Shown one piece after another: positions 1-6,908 of a stretch of 30,806 nt of DNA. Each line of letters begins with the position of its first letter. Position 1 is the stretch's first letter. This DNA comes from JAGLWP01 sp964444095. GTDB lineage: Archaea; Nanobdellota; Nanobdellia; Pacearchaeales; GW2011-AR1. Position numbers and translations under genes: made by a program. The DNA lies in assembly GCA_964444095.1 (NCBI GenBank), contig CAYUEW010000006.1, forward strand, positions 1-30,806, written 5' to 3'. The notes under the pieces are model-generated. The model was not told the origin of the DNA. It saw nothing but the letters and a program-made list of their open reading frames with translations, and did not search any database.

Positions 1-426
1 CCTAGTTTAATTAATTGAGATTATGTAGTTGTCTCAGCTATCATGAGAGATGGTGGAGTAGCTGTAATTGGAATTGGAGAAGCAGACACAGCCGACCGTG
101 TTAATGAAGCTGTTAAGCAAGCCCTTACACATCCTCTACTTGACGTGGATTATAGAGGTGCAAGCGGAGCTTTAATACACATAACTTGTGGACCAGACTT
201 AAAATTAGAAGAATTTGACTTAATAGGAAGAATTGTTTCTGAAAATTTAAGTGCAGATGCTCAAGTGATTATTGGCGCAAGAATTAGTAAAGAGTTTGTA
301 GGCAAAGTACGAGTGATTACTATTATGACTGGTATCAAAAGTCCTTATGTTTTGGGAAAGAACATAGAGGAAAGTCAACAAATTTCTAAAGAAGTCTCAG
401 ATTTGGGCATAGAAGTTTGGAGATAA
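1..426 (+). pseudogene. ftsZ: FtsZ cell-division GTPase, C-terminal part, 5' end cut off and interrupted by TGA
   Basis: Tubulin-like GTPase that forms the cytokinetic ring; only the C-terminal domain is inside the window. Seen: the frame from base 1 reads PSLIN, then TGA (16-18), then DYVVVSAIM and the long frame from 43 to 426. The segment GGVAVIGIGEA, a GPDL turn and a late SPYVLG before the end LGIEVWR match the FtsZ C-terminal domain of archaeal type. The Met at 43 is an internal residue, not a start, because the family sequence continues upstream (usual form GLIN-L-DYADV). The TGA falls where leucine is expected, and other residues nearby (S for G, VV for AD) also deviate from the family, so an error at the contig edge or a decayed gene are both possible. 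TGA is a normal stop elsewhere in this window. A hairpin follows the stop codon directly. Confidence 0.85.
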
Positions 427-448
427 AAGAAACCAATGGGTTTCTTTT
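425..448 (+). terminator. Perfect 10-bp hairpin right after ftsZ
   Basis: The arms aaaagaaacc (425-434) and ggtttctttt (439-448) are fully complementary around a 4-base loop; the 5' arm begins inside the ftsZ stop codon and the 3' arm ends in T-rich sequence. It is probably a 3'-end or RNA-stability element. Archaeal termination depends mainly on the T-tract, so the role of the hairpin is an inference. Confidence 0.5.
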
Positions 449-485
449 GAACTTCCCTTAAACGCTGAACGGCGATTTTTAAATT

Positions 486-520
486 GCCTCCGATGAAAAT
501 CGCGAGGCTTTTTTCTTTTT
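486..520 (+). terminator. GC-rich hairpin with T-tract (intrinsic-terminator-like)
   Basis: gcctc (486-490) and cgat (491-494) pair with atcg (499-502) and gaggc (504-508) across a GAAA tetraloop, with C503 bulged. A run of T interrupted by one C follows (509-520). It lies between ftsZ and the lipoprotein-like gene. An alternative helix, gcgatttt (472-479) with aaaatcgc (496-503), would exclude this hairpin. Confidence 0.55.
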
Positions 521-552
521 TATTATTTAATGAATATATTTTGTAGGATAAT

Positions 553-562
553 TATATTTAAA
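553..562 (+). promoter_or_regulatory. TATA box for the lipoprotein-like gene
   Basis: TATATTTAAA lies 24-33 nt upstream of the ATG at 586. This spacing predicts a leaderless or nearly leaderless transcript, and no Shine-Dalgarno sequence is present. Confidence 0.5.
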
Positions 563-585
563 AATTACTTATCTAACTTTATTAA

Positions 586-963
586 ATGAAAGGATTACAA
601 AAAGCGTTTGGAACTGGATTGGTTCTTTTAACTTTGGCTAGTTGTGGATTCAAAAACAAAGAGTATGTTACAGGGATTGTAACGCAGGAAGCAGGAACTT
701 TGATGCAGGTATTAGAATCAGAAGACTCTACTAAATTTTACAATCCGTCCTATTCCCTTCAAATACAAACTCCTAAGGGATTATATAAAGTATTAATGGC
801 TGAGAAATTAGATTCAAAATCCTTTGATTCTTTGAAAGAATTAGCTCAAACAACAAAACAAGGAAGTGTTGTTAGGATAGAGAAAAAATATTTTGATAAA
901 TGTTTTAACGAAGGAACTGTGGGATATCTTTCTCCAAAGAAAGTTTTAGTAGATAAAGAATAA
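586..963 (+). CDS. Small putative lipoprotein of unknown function
   Basis: A 125-aa protein I cannot assign to a named family. Seen: a short positive N-terminus (MKGLQK), a hydrophobic segment at about residues 8-18 and a lipobox-like LASC at 17-20, so Cys20 would be the lipidated residue after signal cleavage. The mature part is short, probably mostly beta strand, with one further Cys (in FDKCFNEG) and a closing PKKVLV strand. It is probably attached to the outer face of the membrane. The TATA box upstream supports the ATG at 586 and its own transcription. It converges with the nitroreductase gene 15 nt downstream. The lipobox reading is firm as a pattern; lipidation in this archaeon is inferred, since archaeal lipoprotein enzymes are poorly defined. 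Confidence 0.7.
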   Translation: MKGLQKAFGTGLVLLTLASCGFKNKEYVTGIVTQEAGTLMQVLESEDSTKFYNPSYSLQIQTPKGLYKVLMAEKLDSKSFDSLKELAQTTKQGSVVRIEKKYFDKCFNEGTVGYLSPKKVLVDKE

Positions 964-978
964 TTTTATTATAATAAA

Positions 979-1533
979 TTAAACATCCAACTTTTTTTCT
1001 TTCTTCATTCTTTTATTCTTATATGTATTAAAATAAAGAATTTTATCTAAATCGATTTTTAATCTTTTCTTTGTTTTTTCAAATTCATAGCCAATGGGGA
1101 AAACTGCTTCAACTTGAACTTTTTCAGGAATCTTTAATTCTCTTTTGATCATATTTTCTACAAAATATCCCACCCAACAAGTTGCTAATCCTGCTTCTTC
1201 TATTTTAAGAAGAAAATTTTGAATTGCTGCACCTGCTTGTTGTTTTGTGAAAATTGCCCCTCTTTTTTCAAAAGCATTTTTTGGCCTTGAAGGGTCTGAG
1301 CAAACAACAACAATATATTCCGTATTTCCTACGAAGGGTTGTTGACAAGCTTCTGCGATTTTTTGTATTTTCTTTTTATCGTCTATAAGAATCAATTTTA
1401 ATGTGAAATTATTACCTGCCATTGGAGCATGACGAAAAGCATCTATACATTCAATTATTTTTTTCCAGCTTGGCTTTTTGGATTTAAATTTTCTCACGCT
1501 TTGTCTATTTTGAATTGCCTTATCTAAATCCAT
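979..1533 (-). CDS. Nitroreductase-family FMN oxidoreductase
   Basis: Family members bind FMN and use NAD(P)H to reduce nitro compounds, quinones or related substrates; the substrate here is unknown. Seen in the 184 residues: the N-terminal RQSVRKF segment (FMN-phosphate contact), APMAGN near residue 37 (the usual P-S-A-x-N-x-Q region), a central AGAAIQNFLLKIEEAGLATCWVG helix and turn typical of the family, and the late PEKVQVEAVFPIGYE strand. The C-terminal ~25 residues are very Lys-rich. The length fits the short single-domain type. It is monocistronic: tRNA-Asn lies upstream on the same strand, and the lipoprotein gene converges from the other side. Confidence 0.88.
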   Translation of the reverse strand: MDLDKAIQNRQSVRKFKSKKPSWKKIIECIDAFRHAPMAGNNFTLKLILIDDKKKIQKIAEACQQPFVGNTEYIVVVCSDPSRPKNAFEKRGAIFTKQQAGAAIQNFLLKIEEAGLATCWVGYFVENMIKRELKIPEKVQVEAVFPIGYEFEKTKKRLKIDLDKILYFNTYKNKRMKKEKKLDV

Positions 1534-1573
1534 AAATGAAAGAAGTAAAGTATCTTTAAAAAATTAGTGGGAA

Positions 1574-1647
1574 CGTCCCCGGGAGGACTCGAACCTCCGA
1601 CACCACGGTTAACAGCCGTGTGCTCTAACCAACTGAGCTACGGGAAC
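1574..1647 (-). tRNA. tRNA-Asn (anticodon GTT)
   Basis: Read on the minus strand, a 7-bp acceptor stem forms from GTTCCCG and CGGGGAC with one G-U pair and discriminator G. The D arm is GCTC...GAGC, the anticodon stem CACGG/CCGTG holds the loop CTGTTAA (anticodon GTT), and the T arm GGAGG-TTCGAGT-CCTCC is complete. The gene is intronless and no CCA is encoded. A TATA-like stretch (about 1670-1678) sits about 25-30 nt upstream. Confidence 0.97.
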
Positions 1648-1679
1648 TTAAAAATTTTAATTGAGAATGATATTTAAAT

Positions 1680-2180
1680 TTATTCTTTTAACCCCAAATC
1701 AAGAATCGGTCTTGTTTGACGTCTTTCTAAAAGCTTATACACATTGCTTTGTTTAGAACCTTTAATTATTGAGATGATGGCTCCTTGGGCATTTGCTACT
1801 GATTCAGGTGGAGCAATGACTCCAATTTCATTATCTTTTAATTCAAGAAAGCATTTTGTTAAAGTACAGAGGGTTTTGAGAGTTTTTCCCCCTCGTCCGA
1901 TGATTCTTGCTCGGATTCTTTCTAAATCTGTTCGCTTAGTGTGGTCTTTTATGTTTATTCTTTCAAATAAAAAATCTTCTTTTTTTATGGCTAATGCAGC
2001 TGTGAAAGGAAAACCAAAATTTAGAGCGTCGATAACTTTTTCTGCAATGTACTCATCTTCTGGATTACCTTGTATAGAAACTTCTTTTCCCCGATTAGTT
2101 ATTCTTATGTTCAATTCTTTTTCTAATTTCTTTTTACTCTTTAGAATTCTCGGAAGTTTCTCAGAATAAATTGTTTTCAT
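1680..2180 (-). CDS. KH-domain RNA-binding protein, Pno1/Dim2-like
   Basis: Archaeal relatives of Pno1/Dim2 (partner of Krr1-type proteins) bind 16S rRNA near its 3' end during small-subunit maturation. Seen: a first KH-like unit around ELNIRITNRGKEVSIQG, then a second with the nucleic-acid-binding loop ARIIGRGGKTLKTL (I-G-x-G-G-x form), and an ending PSLDLG-like tail (RPILDLGLKE). I chose the Met at 2180 (MKTIYSEK) because it starts one base after the aIF1A stop; an earlier in-frame Met at 2216 would overlap aIF1A by 35 nt and adds a non-family extension. It is probably co-transcribed with aIF1A, a neighbourhood common in archaea. Confidence 0.9.
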   Translation of the reverse strand: MKTIYSEKLPRILKSKKKLEKELNIRITNRGKEVSIQGNPEDEYIAEKVIDALNFGFPFTAALAIKKEDFLFERINIKDHTKRTDLERIRARIIGRGGKTLKTLCTLTKCFLELKDNEIGVIAPPESVANAQGAIISIIKGSKQSNVYKLLERRQTRPILDLGLKE

Positions 2181-2181
2181 T

Positions 2182-2496
2182 TTAAAACTCGCTTTTCTCT
2201 GATTTGAGATAACCATTGGCTTTTAACCATTCTATTTGGTTTGGGCGATAGTTGAAAATAACATCCCCTCTTGTTTTATCTAATTCCCAGAGTTCTATAA
2301 TTACTACATTTCCTGGTCTTAACCATAATTTTCTTTTAAGTCTTCCAGGAACTCTACAATTTCTGGATTTTCCATCTAAACAAGAAACCATCATTTTATT
2401 TCCCCCCAATCTTTGTTCTACAATTCCGATTACTTGTTCCCCTCTTGGTAGTTTTACCCTAGTAACTTTTTCTGGCTCTGGTGTTTGAGGTTTCAT
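2182..2496 (-). CDS. eif1A: Translation initiation factor aIF1A
   Basis: It binds the ribosomal A site during initiation and helps place the initiator tRNA and scan for the start codon. The 104-residue sequence is one OB fold with flexible ends: RVKLPRGEQVIGIVEQ opens it, followed by GNKMMVSCLDGKSRNCRVPG and the Lys/Arg-rich KRKLWLRPGNVV segment, all diagnostic of eIF1A/aIF1A. Family members are usually 100-110 aa. A TATA box (2518-2525) lies 22-29 nt before the ATG, so it probably starts a leaderless transcript together with the KH gene downstream. Confidence 0.96.
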   Translation of the reverse strand: MKPQTPEPEKVTRVKLPRGEQVIGIVEQRLGGNKMMVSCLDGKSRNCRVPGRLKRKLWLRPGNVVIIELWELDKTRGDVIFNYRPNQIEWLKANGYLKSEKSEF

Positions 2497-2517
2497 ATTA
2501 TTTCCAAAGAAATCTAA

Positions 2518-2525
2518 TTTATAAA
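2518..2525 (-). promoter_or_regulatory. TATA box for aIF1A-KH operon
   Basis: The palindromic octamer tttataaa lies 22-29 nt upstream of the aIF1A ATG, in the short gap after the DUF424 gene. The leaderless spacing fixes the ATG at 2496. Confidence 0.6.
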
Positions 2526-2534
2526 AGTGTTGAA

Positions 2535-2831
2535 TTAAATAAGAACTAATGCTGTAGGAACGCCTTGAACATTTTTAACGCCTTCTTTATTTATAATTCC
2601 TATTTCTAACGCAGCGTTTACAGACTCCTTGCCTACAATATTAAATGTGGCGTCCTCTCTTACCATCTTTTTTATTATTTCAATGGTTTCTGGTCTAGTT
2701 TTCTCTTCACCATCGAAGAAATTCTCTTTTATATCTAATTGTAATTGTCCTTGGTTGAATTTTTTCCCCACCAAGTCCTTATCACAAATAATAACGATGT
2801 CTCTATACGACTTGATAATTTTTACTAACAT
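2535..2831 (-). CDS. DUF424 family protein
   Basis: A 98-aa archaeal protein family with no settled function, usually found beside translation genes, as here between aIF1A and aIF2-beta. Seen: an N-terminal strand MLVKIIKSYRDIVIICD, the DLVGKKFNQGQLQLDI segment with FFDGEE typical of DUF424 (K-F-x-E-G-x-L...F-Y-x-G), then NIVGKESVNAALEIGII and a closing VQGVPTALVL strand. It has no Zn ligands, signal or membrane segment. It follows the zinc-ribbon gene by about 20 nt and is probably co-transcribed with it. Confidence 0.85.
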   Translation of the reverse strand: MLVKIIKSYRDIVIICDKDLVGKKFNQGQLQLDIKENFFDGEEKTRPETIEIIKKMVREDATFNIVGKESVNAALEIGIINKEGVKNVQGVPTALVLI

Positions 2832-2851
2832 CTTAAAATGAAAATAAAAAA

Positions 2852-3064
2852 TTAAAAACCTTTTTTAGCATCTCCAGATTCTATAGCTTTTTCTGCATTG
2901 GCTTTCGACATCATAGCACACATTTTTGTGCCACATGTTGTACAAATTCCTTTAGCCATGAACCCTCCTCTTACGGTCTGAGCAATTACAACGTCTTTCA
3001 TTTCCTTATTCTTTCCGTTTTCTTTGTTCGGTTTCCCGCAAACAACACAATATCCTGTTATCAT
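2852..3064 (-). CDS. Small zinc-ribbon protein, DUF5679-like
   Basis: A 70-aa protein with two CxxC knuckles, C6-x2-C9 and C41-x2-C44, around a short strand region (VVIAQTVRGGFMAKGIC). The CGTKM after the second knuckle matches the DUF5679 pattern of short archaeal and bacterial zinc ribbons. The function is unknown; the position between DUF424 and aIF2-beta suggests a ribosome or nucleic-acid partner. Unlike most genes here it has a clear Shine-Dalgarno GGAGG just upstream of the ATG, as expected for a gene inside an mRNA with a leader. Confidence 0.8.
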   Translation of the reverse strand: MITGYCVVCGKPNKENGKNKEMKDVVIAQTVRGGFMAKGICTTCGTKMCAMMSKANAEKAIESGDAKKGF

Positions 3065-3116
3065 TTTTCCTCCATTTAATTTATTTTATTCTTAAGGAAT
3101 TTTTGTTTTTAAAGAT

Positions 3117-3524
3117 TTAGATTTTGCTCACAGGGTGCTTTGCGCCACACGCAAGGCAGTGTATGTAAGTTAATCTATCTTCCTTAAGTATTTTTGTGTC
3201 CGGCTTTCCACATTCTTTGCAAAGCACGAATTCTTTGGCATATTGTTCTATTTTCTGATTTATTTTCTCGCTTTGAACTGTAGTGTTTAGGACTAACCGG
3301 TCGCCTTCTTTTTGTCCAGATGCTGCGAGTTCTTTTAGAATAAATTTTTGAAAGTGTTCTGGGTTTCTTCTGAGGTGAGTCGCTATTTGAAAGAAATTAG
3401 TTAAGATTGTTTTCTTCCCTTCAAAATGTCCTTTTACTTTTGGGATTTCAAATCTTTCTCCAGAAGAATCAACTTGTTTTACTTTTCCGTATGCTTCATC
3501 GAGTAGTTTTTCGTAATCTGTCAT
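3117..3524 (-). CDS. eif2b: Translation initiation factor aIF2 subunit beta
   Basis: The beta subunit of the heterotrimer that carries Met-tRNAi to the ribosome. It has 135 residues: an N-terminal helix (YEKLLDEAYGKV), a central alpha/beta domain with KTILTNFFQIATHLRRNPEHFQKF, typical of aIF2-beta/eIF5, and a C-terminal zinc ribbon with C102, C105, C123 and C126. The length matches archaeal orthologues. A TATA octamer 22-29 nt upstream of the ATG points to a leaderless transcript that may continue into the zinc ribbon and DUF424 genes. Confidence 0.96.
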   Translation of the reverse strand: MTDYEKLLDEAYGKVKQVDSSGERFEIPKVKGHFEGKKTILTNFFQIATHLRRNPEHFQKFILKELAASGQKEGDRLVLNTTVQSEKINQKIEQYAKEFVLCKECGKPDTKILKEDRLTYIHCLACGAKHPVSKI

Positions 3525-3545
3525 ATTTTAATATTTAGTAAAGAG

Positions 3546-3553
3546 TTTATAAA
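3546..3553 (-). promoter_or_regulatory. TATA box for aIF2-beta
   Basis: tttataaa lies 22-29 nt upstream of the aIF2-beta ATG, between that gene and the RPA-like gene. Confidence 0.6.
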
Positions 3554-3572
3554 TCTTTTAGAAATCTTGAGC

Positions 3573-4199
3573 CTAACCCAACCATCTAACTTTTCCAGGA
3601 CGAGGTTCGAATATAATTCCTTCTTCAAGGAGTTTTTTGATACCTTGATTAATTATTTCTGGTGAATTATCTTTTAGGCTCATAATTATTTTATCTACTT
3701 CAATTCCCCCCTCTTCTTCAGAGGATTTTATTGCTTCGAGAATTTTATCTTTCAATGCAGTCATCTGAGTTTTTTCTATTGGTGGGGGCTGGCTTCCCTT
3801 GTCTTTTTCTTTTTCAAGTTTTCTGACAAGGAGATACTCCGGTCTTATTTCTTTTATTATTTCTGGAGAAATATAAACTTCATTATTATAACTTCTTAAT
3901 AATCCAATTACAAGAACTGTTTGTCCTTGAACAATATTTTTGAATTTTTCTACGCTGTCTCCGAAAATTTTCAATCTTATCTGTCCAGAACCATCATCCA
4001 ATGTAAGTGAGATGTATTTGCTTTCACTTTCGCTTTGATATCTTTCTACAATGTTCCCAACGAGATTGGTTCTAATCACTTTTTTGTTTCCGAATTCTAA
4101 GAAGGAAAATCTGTCCCCGTCCATAATTGGTTTTCCGAGTAATATTTCACCCACCTTTAATTTGTATGCTATATGTCTTTTGAAATCTTGTTCTGGCAT
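3573..4199 (-). CDS. RPA-like single-stranded DNA-binding protein (OB fold plus winged helix)
   Basis: Probably a small subunit of the archaeal replication protein A complex, which protects ssDNA in replication and repair. Seen in 208 residues: an OB fold at about 45-120 (KVIRTNLVGNIVERY, then SLTLDDGSGQIRLKIFG, FKNIVQGQTVLVIGLLR and EVYISPEIIKEI), a charged proline-containing linker at about 128-145, and a C-terminal winged-helix-like part (KDKILEAIKSSEEEGGIEVD to the end RPGKVRWLG), the layout of RPA32/RPA2. The gene sits directly downstream of MCM, consistent with a replication role. A TATA-like stretch of A/T in the gap (about 4222-4234) could give it its own promoter. Confidence 0.85.
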   Translation of the reverse strand: MPEQDFKRHIAYKLKVGEILLGKPIMDGDRFSFLEFGNKKVIRTNLVGNIVERYQSESESKYISLTLDDGSGQIRLKIFGDSVEKFKNIVQGQTVLVIGLLRSYNNEVYISPEIIKEIRPEYLLVRKLEKEKDKGSQPPPIEKTQMTALKDKILEAIKSSEEEGGIEVDKIIMSLKDNSPEIINQGIKKLLEEGIIFEPRPGKVRWLG

Positions 4200-4239
4200 C
4201 TTGTAAAAAATCCTTTTTGTTTTTTAAATATTTAGGAGA

Positions 4240-6255
4240 TTAACTTCTTGAGATATATCCTCTCCGCGGTTTGAAAACATCTCCCGAAATGCTAAGTTTA
4301 TTTATTGCTTCTTCAATTTCTACTTTTGTTAGTTTGCCTTCTAATTCATTTTCAATTTCTTCTAAAGGAATCATTTTTCCTAATCTGCTTTCTAATTCAG
4401 TGATGGTGTCTCTAACTGTGATAATTTTGTTTCTTTGAGAAGATGAAAATTTGCCGGCAATTCTATCAATGTCAAATGTTTTTGATTCATAATCATATCC
4501 TACCTGCATTAAGTAATATTTCATTATTTTTATTGCTCGTTGAGTGTCTTCTTTTGTAACTTTTTCACTAAGGCGTATTTTGGCAGAGGCTTCTGACATC
4601 CTGATTAAGGCTTGTAACTGTCTTGCAGAAATTGGAATGGGCCTTAATGCACTCTCTGAAGCGACAGGTCTGTTTCTTAATTCAACATAAAATTTTTTTA
4701 TTTCTTTAACTGCTTCTTCGTCTAACGCAGGGCGAATTCTTTGTTTTGAATATGCTACATATTTTCTGAATAAGTCTCTGTTAATTATCATGTCTGCTCC
4801 TTTCTTTTGGTGTTCGTGTAAAACATGGTCTGCAATTCTTTCATCTTTTTCTTTATCAGGTATATCTCTTAATGTGAAAATTATATCAAATCTGTTGATT
4901 AATGTTGGAGGAAGGTCTATTTGCTGAGCAATAGACTGGTAAGGGTCAAAACGCCCGAATTTGGGATTTGCTGCTGCTAAGACGCTTGTTTCTGCACGCA
5001 GTGTCGCTTGAACATTTGCTTTACTAATTGTGATTGTTTGTTGCTCCATTGCTTCATGCATCGCACTTCTGTCTTGAGGATCCATTTTTTCAAGCTCATC
5101 TATACAAACTAGGCCTTTATTTGCTAAAACCATTGCTCCTGCTTCTAAACTCCATCCCCTCAAATATTCGTCTCTTACTACTGTTGCTGTTAATCCTGCT
5201 CCACTTGCGGACTTTCCTACAACATATCTTCCTTTTGGAGAAATATTCGCCATGAATGTTAAGGTAACTGATTTTGCAACACCTGGATCCCCCACAAGCA
5301 ATATATGAATGTCTCCTCTGCTTTTTTGTCCATCTGTATGAACTTTTGAAACCCCCCCAAATAATTGTAAAACCATTGACATTTTAATTTCATCGTATCC
5401 CCAAATGCTTGGTGTAATGCTGTCTGAAAATTTCTTAAAAATTTCAGGGTCTTGAGATAATTCTAAAATCTGTTTTTCATCTTCTTCACTGATGTCTAAT
5501 TGTTCAAAAGTTTCTTCAAGAGCAATTAGGTTATTAACTTCAATTGCAAGTTCAAACCGTGTTGATAAACCCCCTGTGCTTAATGGAACTGGAACCTCTT
5601 TGAGAACGCCAATAATTTTAATTCTACTTCCTGGGGTGGTTTTTTCTTCCATTTTTGGTTCTACTAAATCTTCTTTAAGAAAAACATTTATTCTCTTTGG
5701 TTGTTCGCCTCCAAGCAAGGATTCTGGAGCTTCCTCAATTACTAATCTTTGAGTATCAACCATCTCTTTACTGAGAAGTTTAAATCCGCCTCTTCTTCCA
5801 CAAGAACATCTGCCTGGTTCTCTGAATTTTTTTTCCATTTGTAAAACAGAGATAACTGTTCCACAACTTGGACATTCAAATTTCGCATTTACAACTTGGG
5901 GGCGAACATCAGAAGCCTGTCTGATTATTCCTTCAATCATAACCATCTCATTTAGATGTTTGGAACGAATTGTTCTTACCTTAATTTCTTGACTTTTCGG
6001 CAAATTAAATAATCTCACCCTTACATTTGTAGCAAGACCTGATTCTCCAATAGCAATTTCAACTAATCTCAATGCTTCTTCTGGGTTTGTTAAGATTTCT
6101 TCAGCCAAAACATTTGAGAACTCGGTTAATTTCATGAAATCTATGTAGATTACATTAGCATCTTTTCGCAAAGAAGTTCCCAACTCTTTTTTATAAAAAT
6201 CAAAGAAGCTTTTTGCTTCAATTATCAAATCGTCGTTCTTCACCTTCTCAACCAT
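4240..6255 (-). CDS. mcm: Replicative DNA helicase MCM
   Basis: A hexameric 3'-5' helicase that unwinds DNA at the replication fork. Of 671 residues, the N-terminal domain contains a Zn site (C128, C131, C150, C152) and an OB fold. The AAA+ core has Walker A GDPGVAKS (322-329), Walker B CIDELEKM (384-391), sensor-1 AAANP and the arginine-finger segment LINRFD (452-457). A C-terminal winged helix ends the protein. The length is normal for a single archaeal MCM and no intein is present. It lies between TBP and the RPA-like gene, with an A/T-rich box about 25 nt before its ATG. Confidence 0.98.
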   Translation of the reverse strand: MVEKVKNDDLIIEAKSFFDFYKKELGTSLRKDANVIYIDFMKLTEFSNVLAEEILTNPEEALRLVEIAIGESGLATNVRVRLFNLPKSQEIKVRTIRSKHLNEMVMIEGIIRQASDVRPQVVNAKFECPSCGTVISVLQMEKKFREPGRCSCGRRGGFKLLSKEMVDTQRLVIEEAPESLLGGEQPKRINVFLKEDLVEPKMEEKTTPGSRIKIIGVLKEVPVPLSTGGLSTRFELAIEVNNLIALEETFEQLDISEEDEKQILELSQDPEIFKKFSDSITPSIWGYDEIKMSMVLQLFGGVSKVHTDGQKSRGDIHILLVGDPGVAKSVTLTFMANISPKGRYVVGKSASGAGLTATVVRDEYLRGWSLEAGAMVLANKGLVCIDELEKMDPQDRSAMHEAMEQQTITISKANVQATLRAETSVLAAANPKFGRFDPYQSIAQQIDLPPTLINRFDIIFTLRDIPDKEKDERIADHVLHEHQKKGADMIINRDLFRKYVAYSKQRIRPALDEEAVKEIKKFYVELRNRPVASESALRPIPISARQLQALIRMSEASAKIRLSEKVTKEDTQRAIKIMKYYLMQVGYDYESKTFDIDRIAGKFSSSQRNKIITVRDTITELESRLGKMIPLEEIENELEGKLTKVEIEEAINKLSISGDVFKPRRGYISRS

Positions 6256-6289
6256 ACGTAAGAAATAGGTATTTTCTTTATATTAATTT

Positions 6290-6847
6290 CTATACTCCTT
6301 TGTAGTTTTTCAAGGCTATCTTCACGTTCTTTAACAAAAGTATCATACTTTCTTCTAATTGTTTTCTGTTCTTTGTTCCAGTGCAAACGAGTTTTCCGTT
6401 ACTGAAGAGTAGGAAAGTTGCGTTAGGTTCAATTAATTTATAGACCAATCCAGGAAATTGTTCTGGTTCATATTCTGTATTTTCCATTTGTAATGCTAAA
6501 AAATTAAGATTAAGTTTTAAGTCAATACTTCCAGAAGCAACAATGTTTTGGACAGTTATTTTTGGGTTGACTGTAATATTAACATTTATTTTTTTTAATT
6601 GTTTGATAACTTCTTGTATAACTTGTTTAACTTGAGCGACAGATTTTGTTCCAGTGCAAACGAGATTACCTGAAGAAAAAACTAAAACAGCAGATTTTGG
6701 TTCTTTAATTCTTAATACTAATCCTGGAAATGTTTCAGGGTTATATTCAGTATTAGGATTTGTTCGCGCTAATTTTGTTAATGGAACTGGCTTTTGTAGA
6801 GAGGTAGTTGCAACAATATTCTGAATTTTATAGTTACTTTTTGGCAT
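6290..6847 (-). CDS. tbp: TATA-box binding protein
   Basis: A general transcription factor that binds the TATA box and recruits TFB and RNA polymerase. The 185-residue protein is a clear tandem duplication: NTEYNPETFPGLV...SSGNLVCTGTKS in the first half and NTEYEPEQFPGLV...SNGKLVCTGTKN in the second. The FPGL and FSSGN/FSNGK segments carry the DNA-intercalating Phe positions. The C-terminal tail is short and Lys-rich rather than acidic as in many euryarchaeal TBPs. A TATA octamer (6874-6881) lies 27-34 nt upstream, so it may be autoregulated by its own product (inference). Confidence 0.98.
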   Translation of the reverse strand: MPKSNYKIQNIVATTSLQKPVPLTKLARTNPNTEYNPETFPGLVLRIKEPKSAVLVFSSGNLVCTGTKSVAQVKQVIQEVIKQLKKINVNITVNPKITVQNIVASGSIDLKLNLNFLALQMENTEYEPEQFPGLVYKLIEPNATFLLFSNGKLVCTGTKNRKQLEESMILLLKNVKIALKNYKGV

Positions 6848-6873
6848 TTTCTAATATTTTATAGAAAAATTTA

Positions 6874-6881
6874 TTTATAAA
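6874..6881 (-). promoter_or_regulatory. TATA box for tbp
   Basis: tttataaa lies 27-34 nt upstream of the tbp ATG. A second A/T-rich stretch (about 6859-6866) is too close to the start to be the main box. Confidence 0.5.
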
Positions 6882-6908
6882 GGCTTCGTCGTAAAGGATT
6901 GACTGACT

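Noticed and set aside
16..18. TGA in ftsZ as selenocysteine or reassigned codon
   Set aside because: No SECIS-like element was recognised, the family has no Cys or Sec there, and TGA acts as a normal stop in several genes of this window.
1744..2169. 141-aa open frame on the plus strand opposite the KH-domain gene
   Set aside because: It is antisense to a clearly conserved KH protein, has no domain or promoter, and its composition is that of a reverse-strand shadow.
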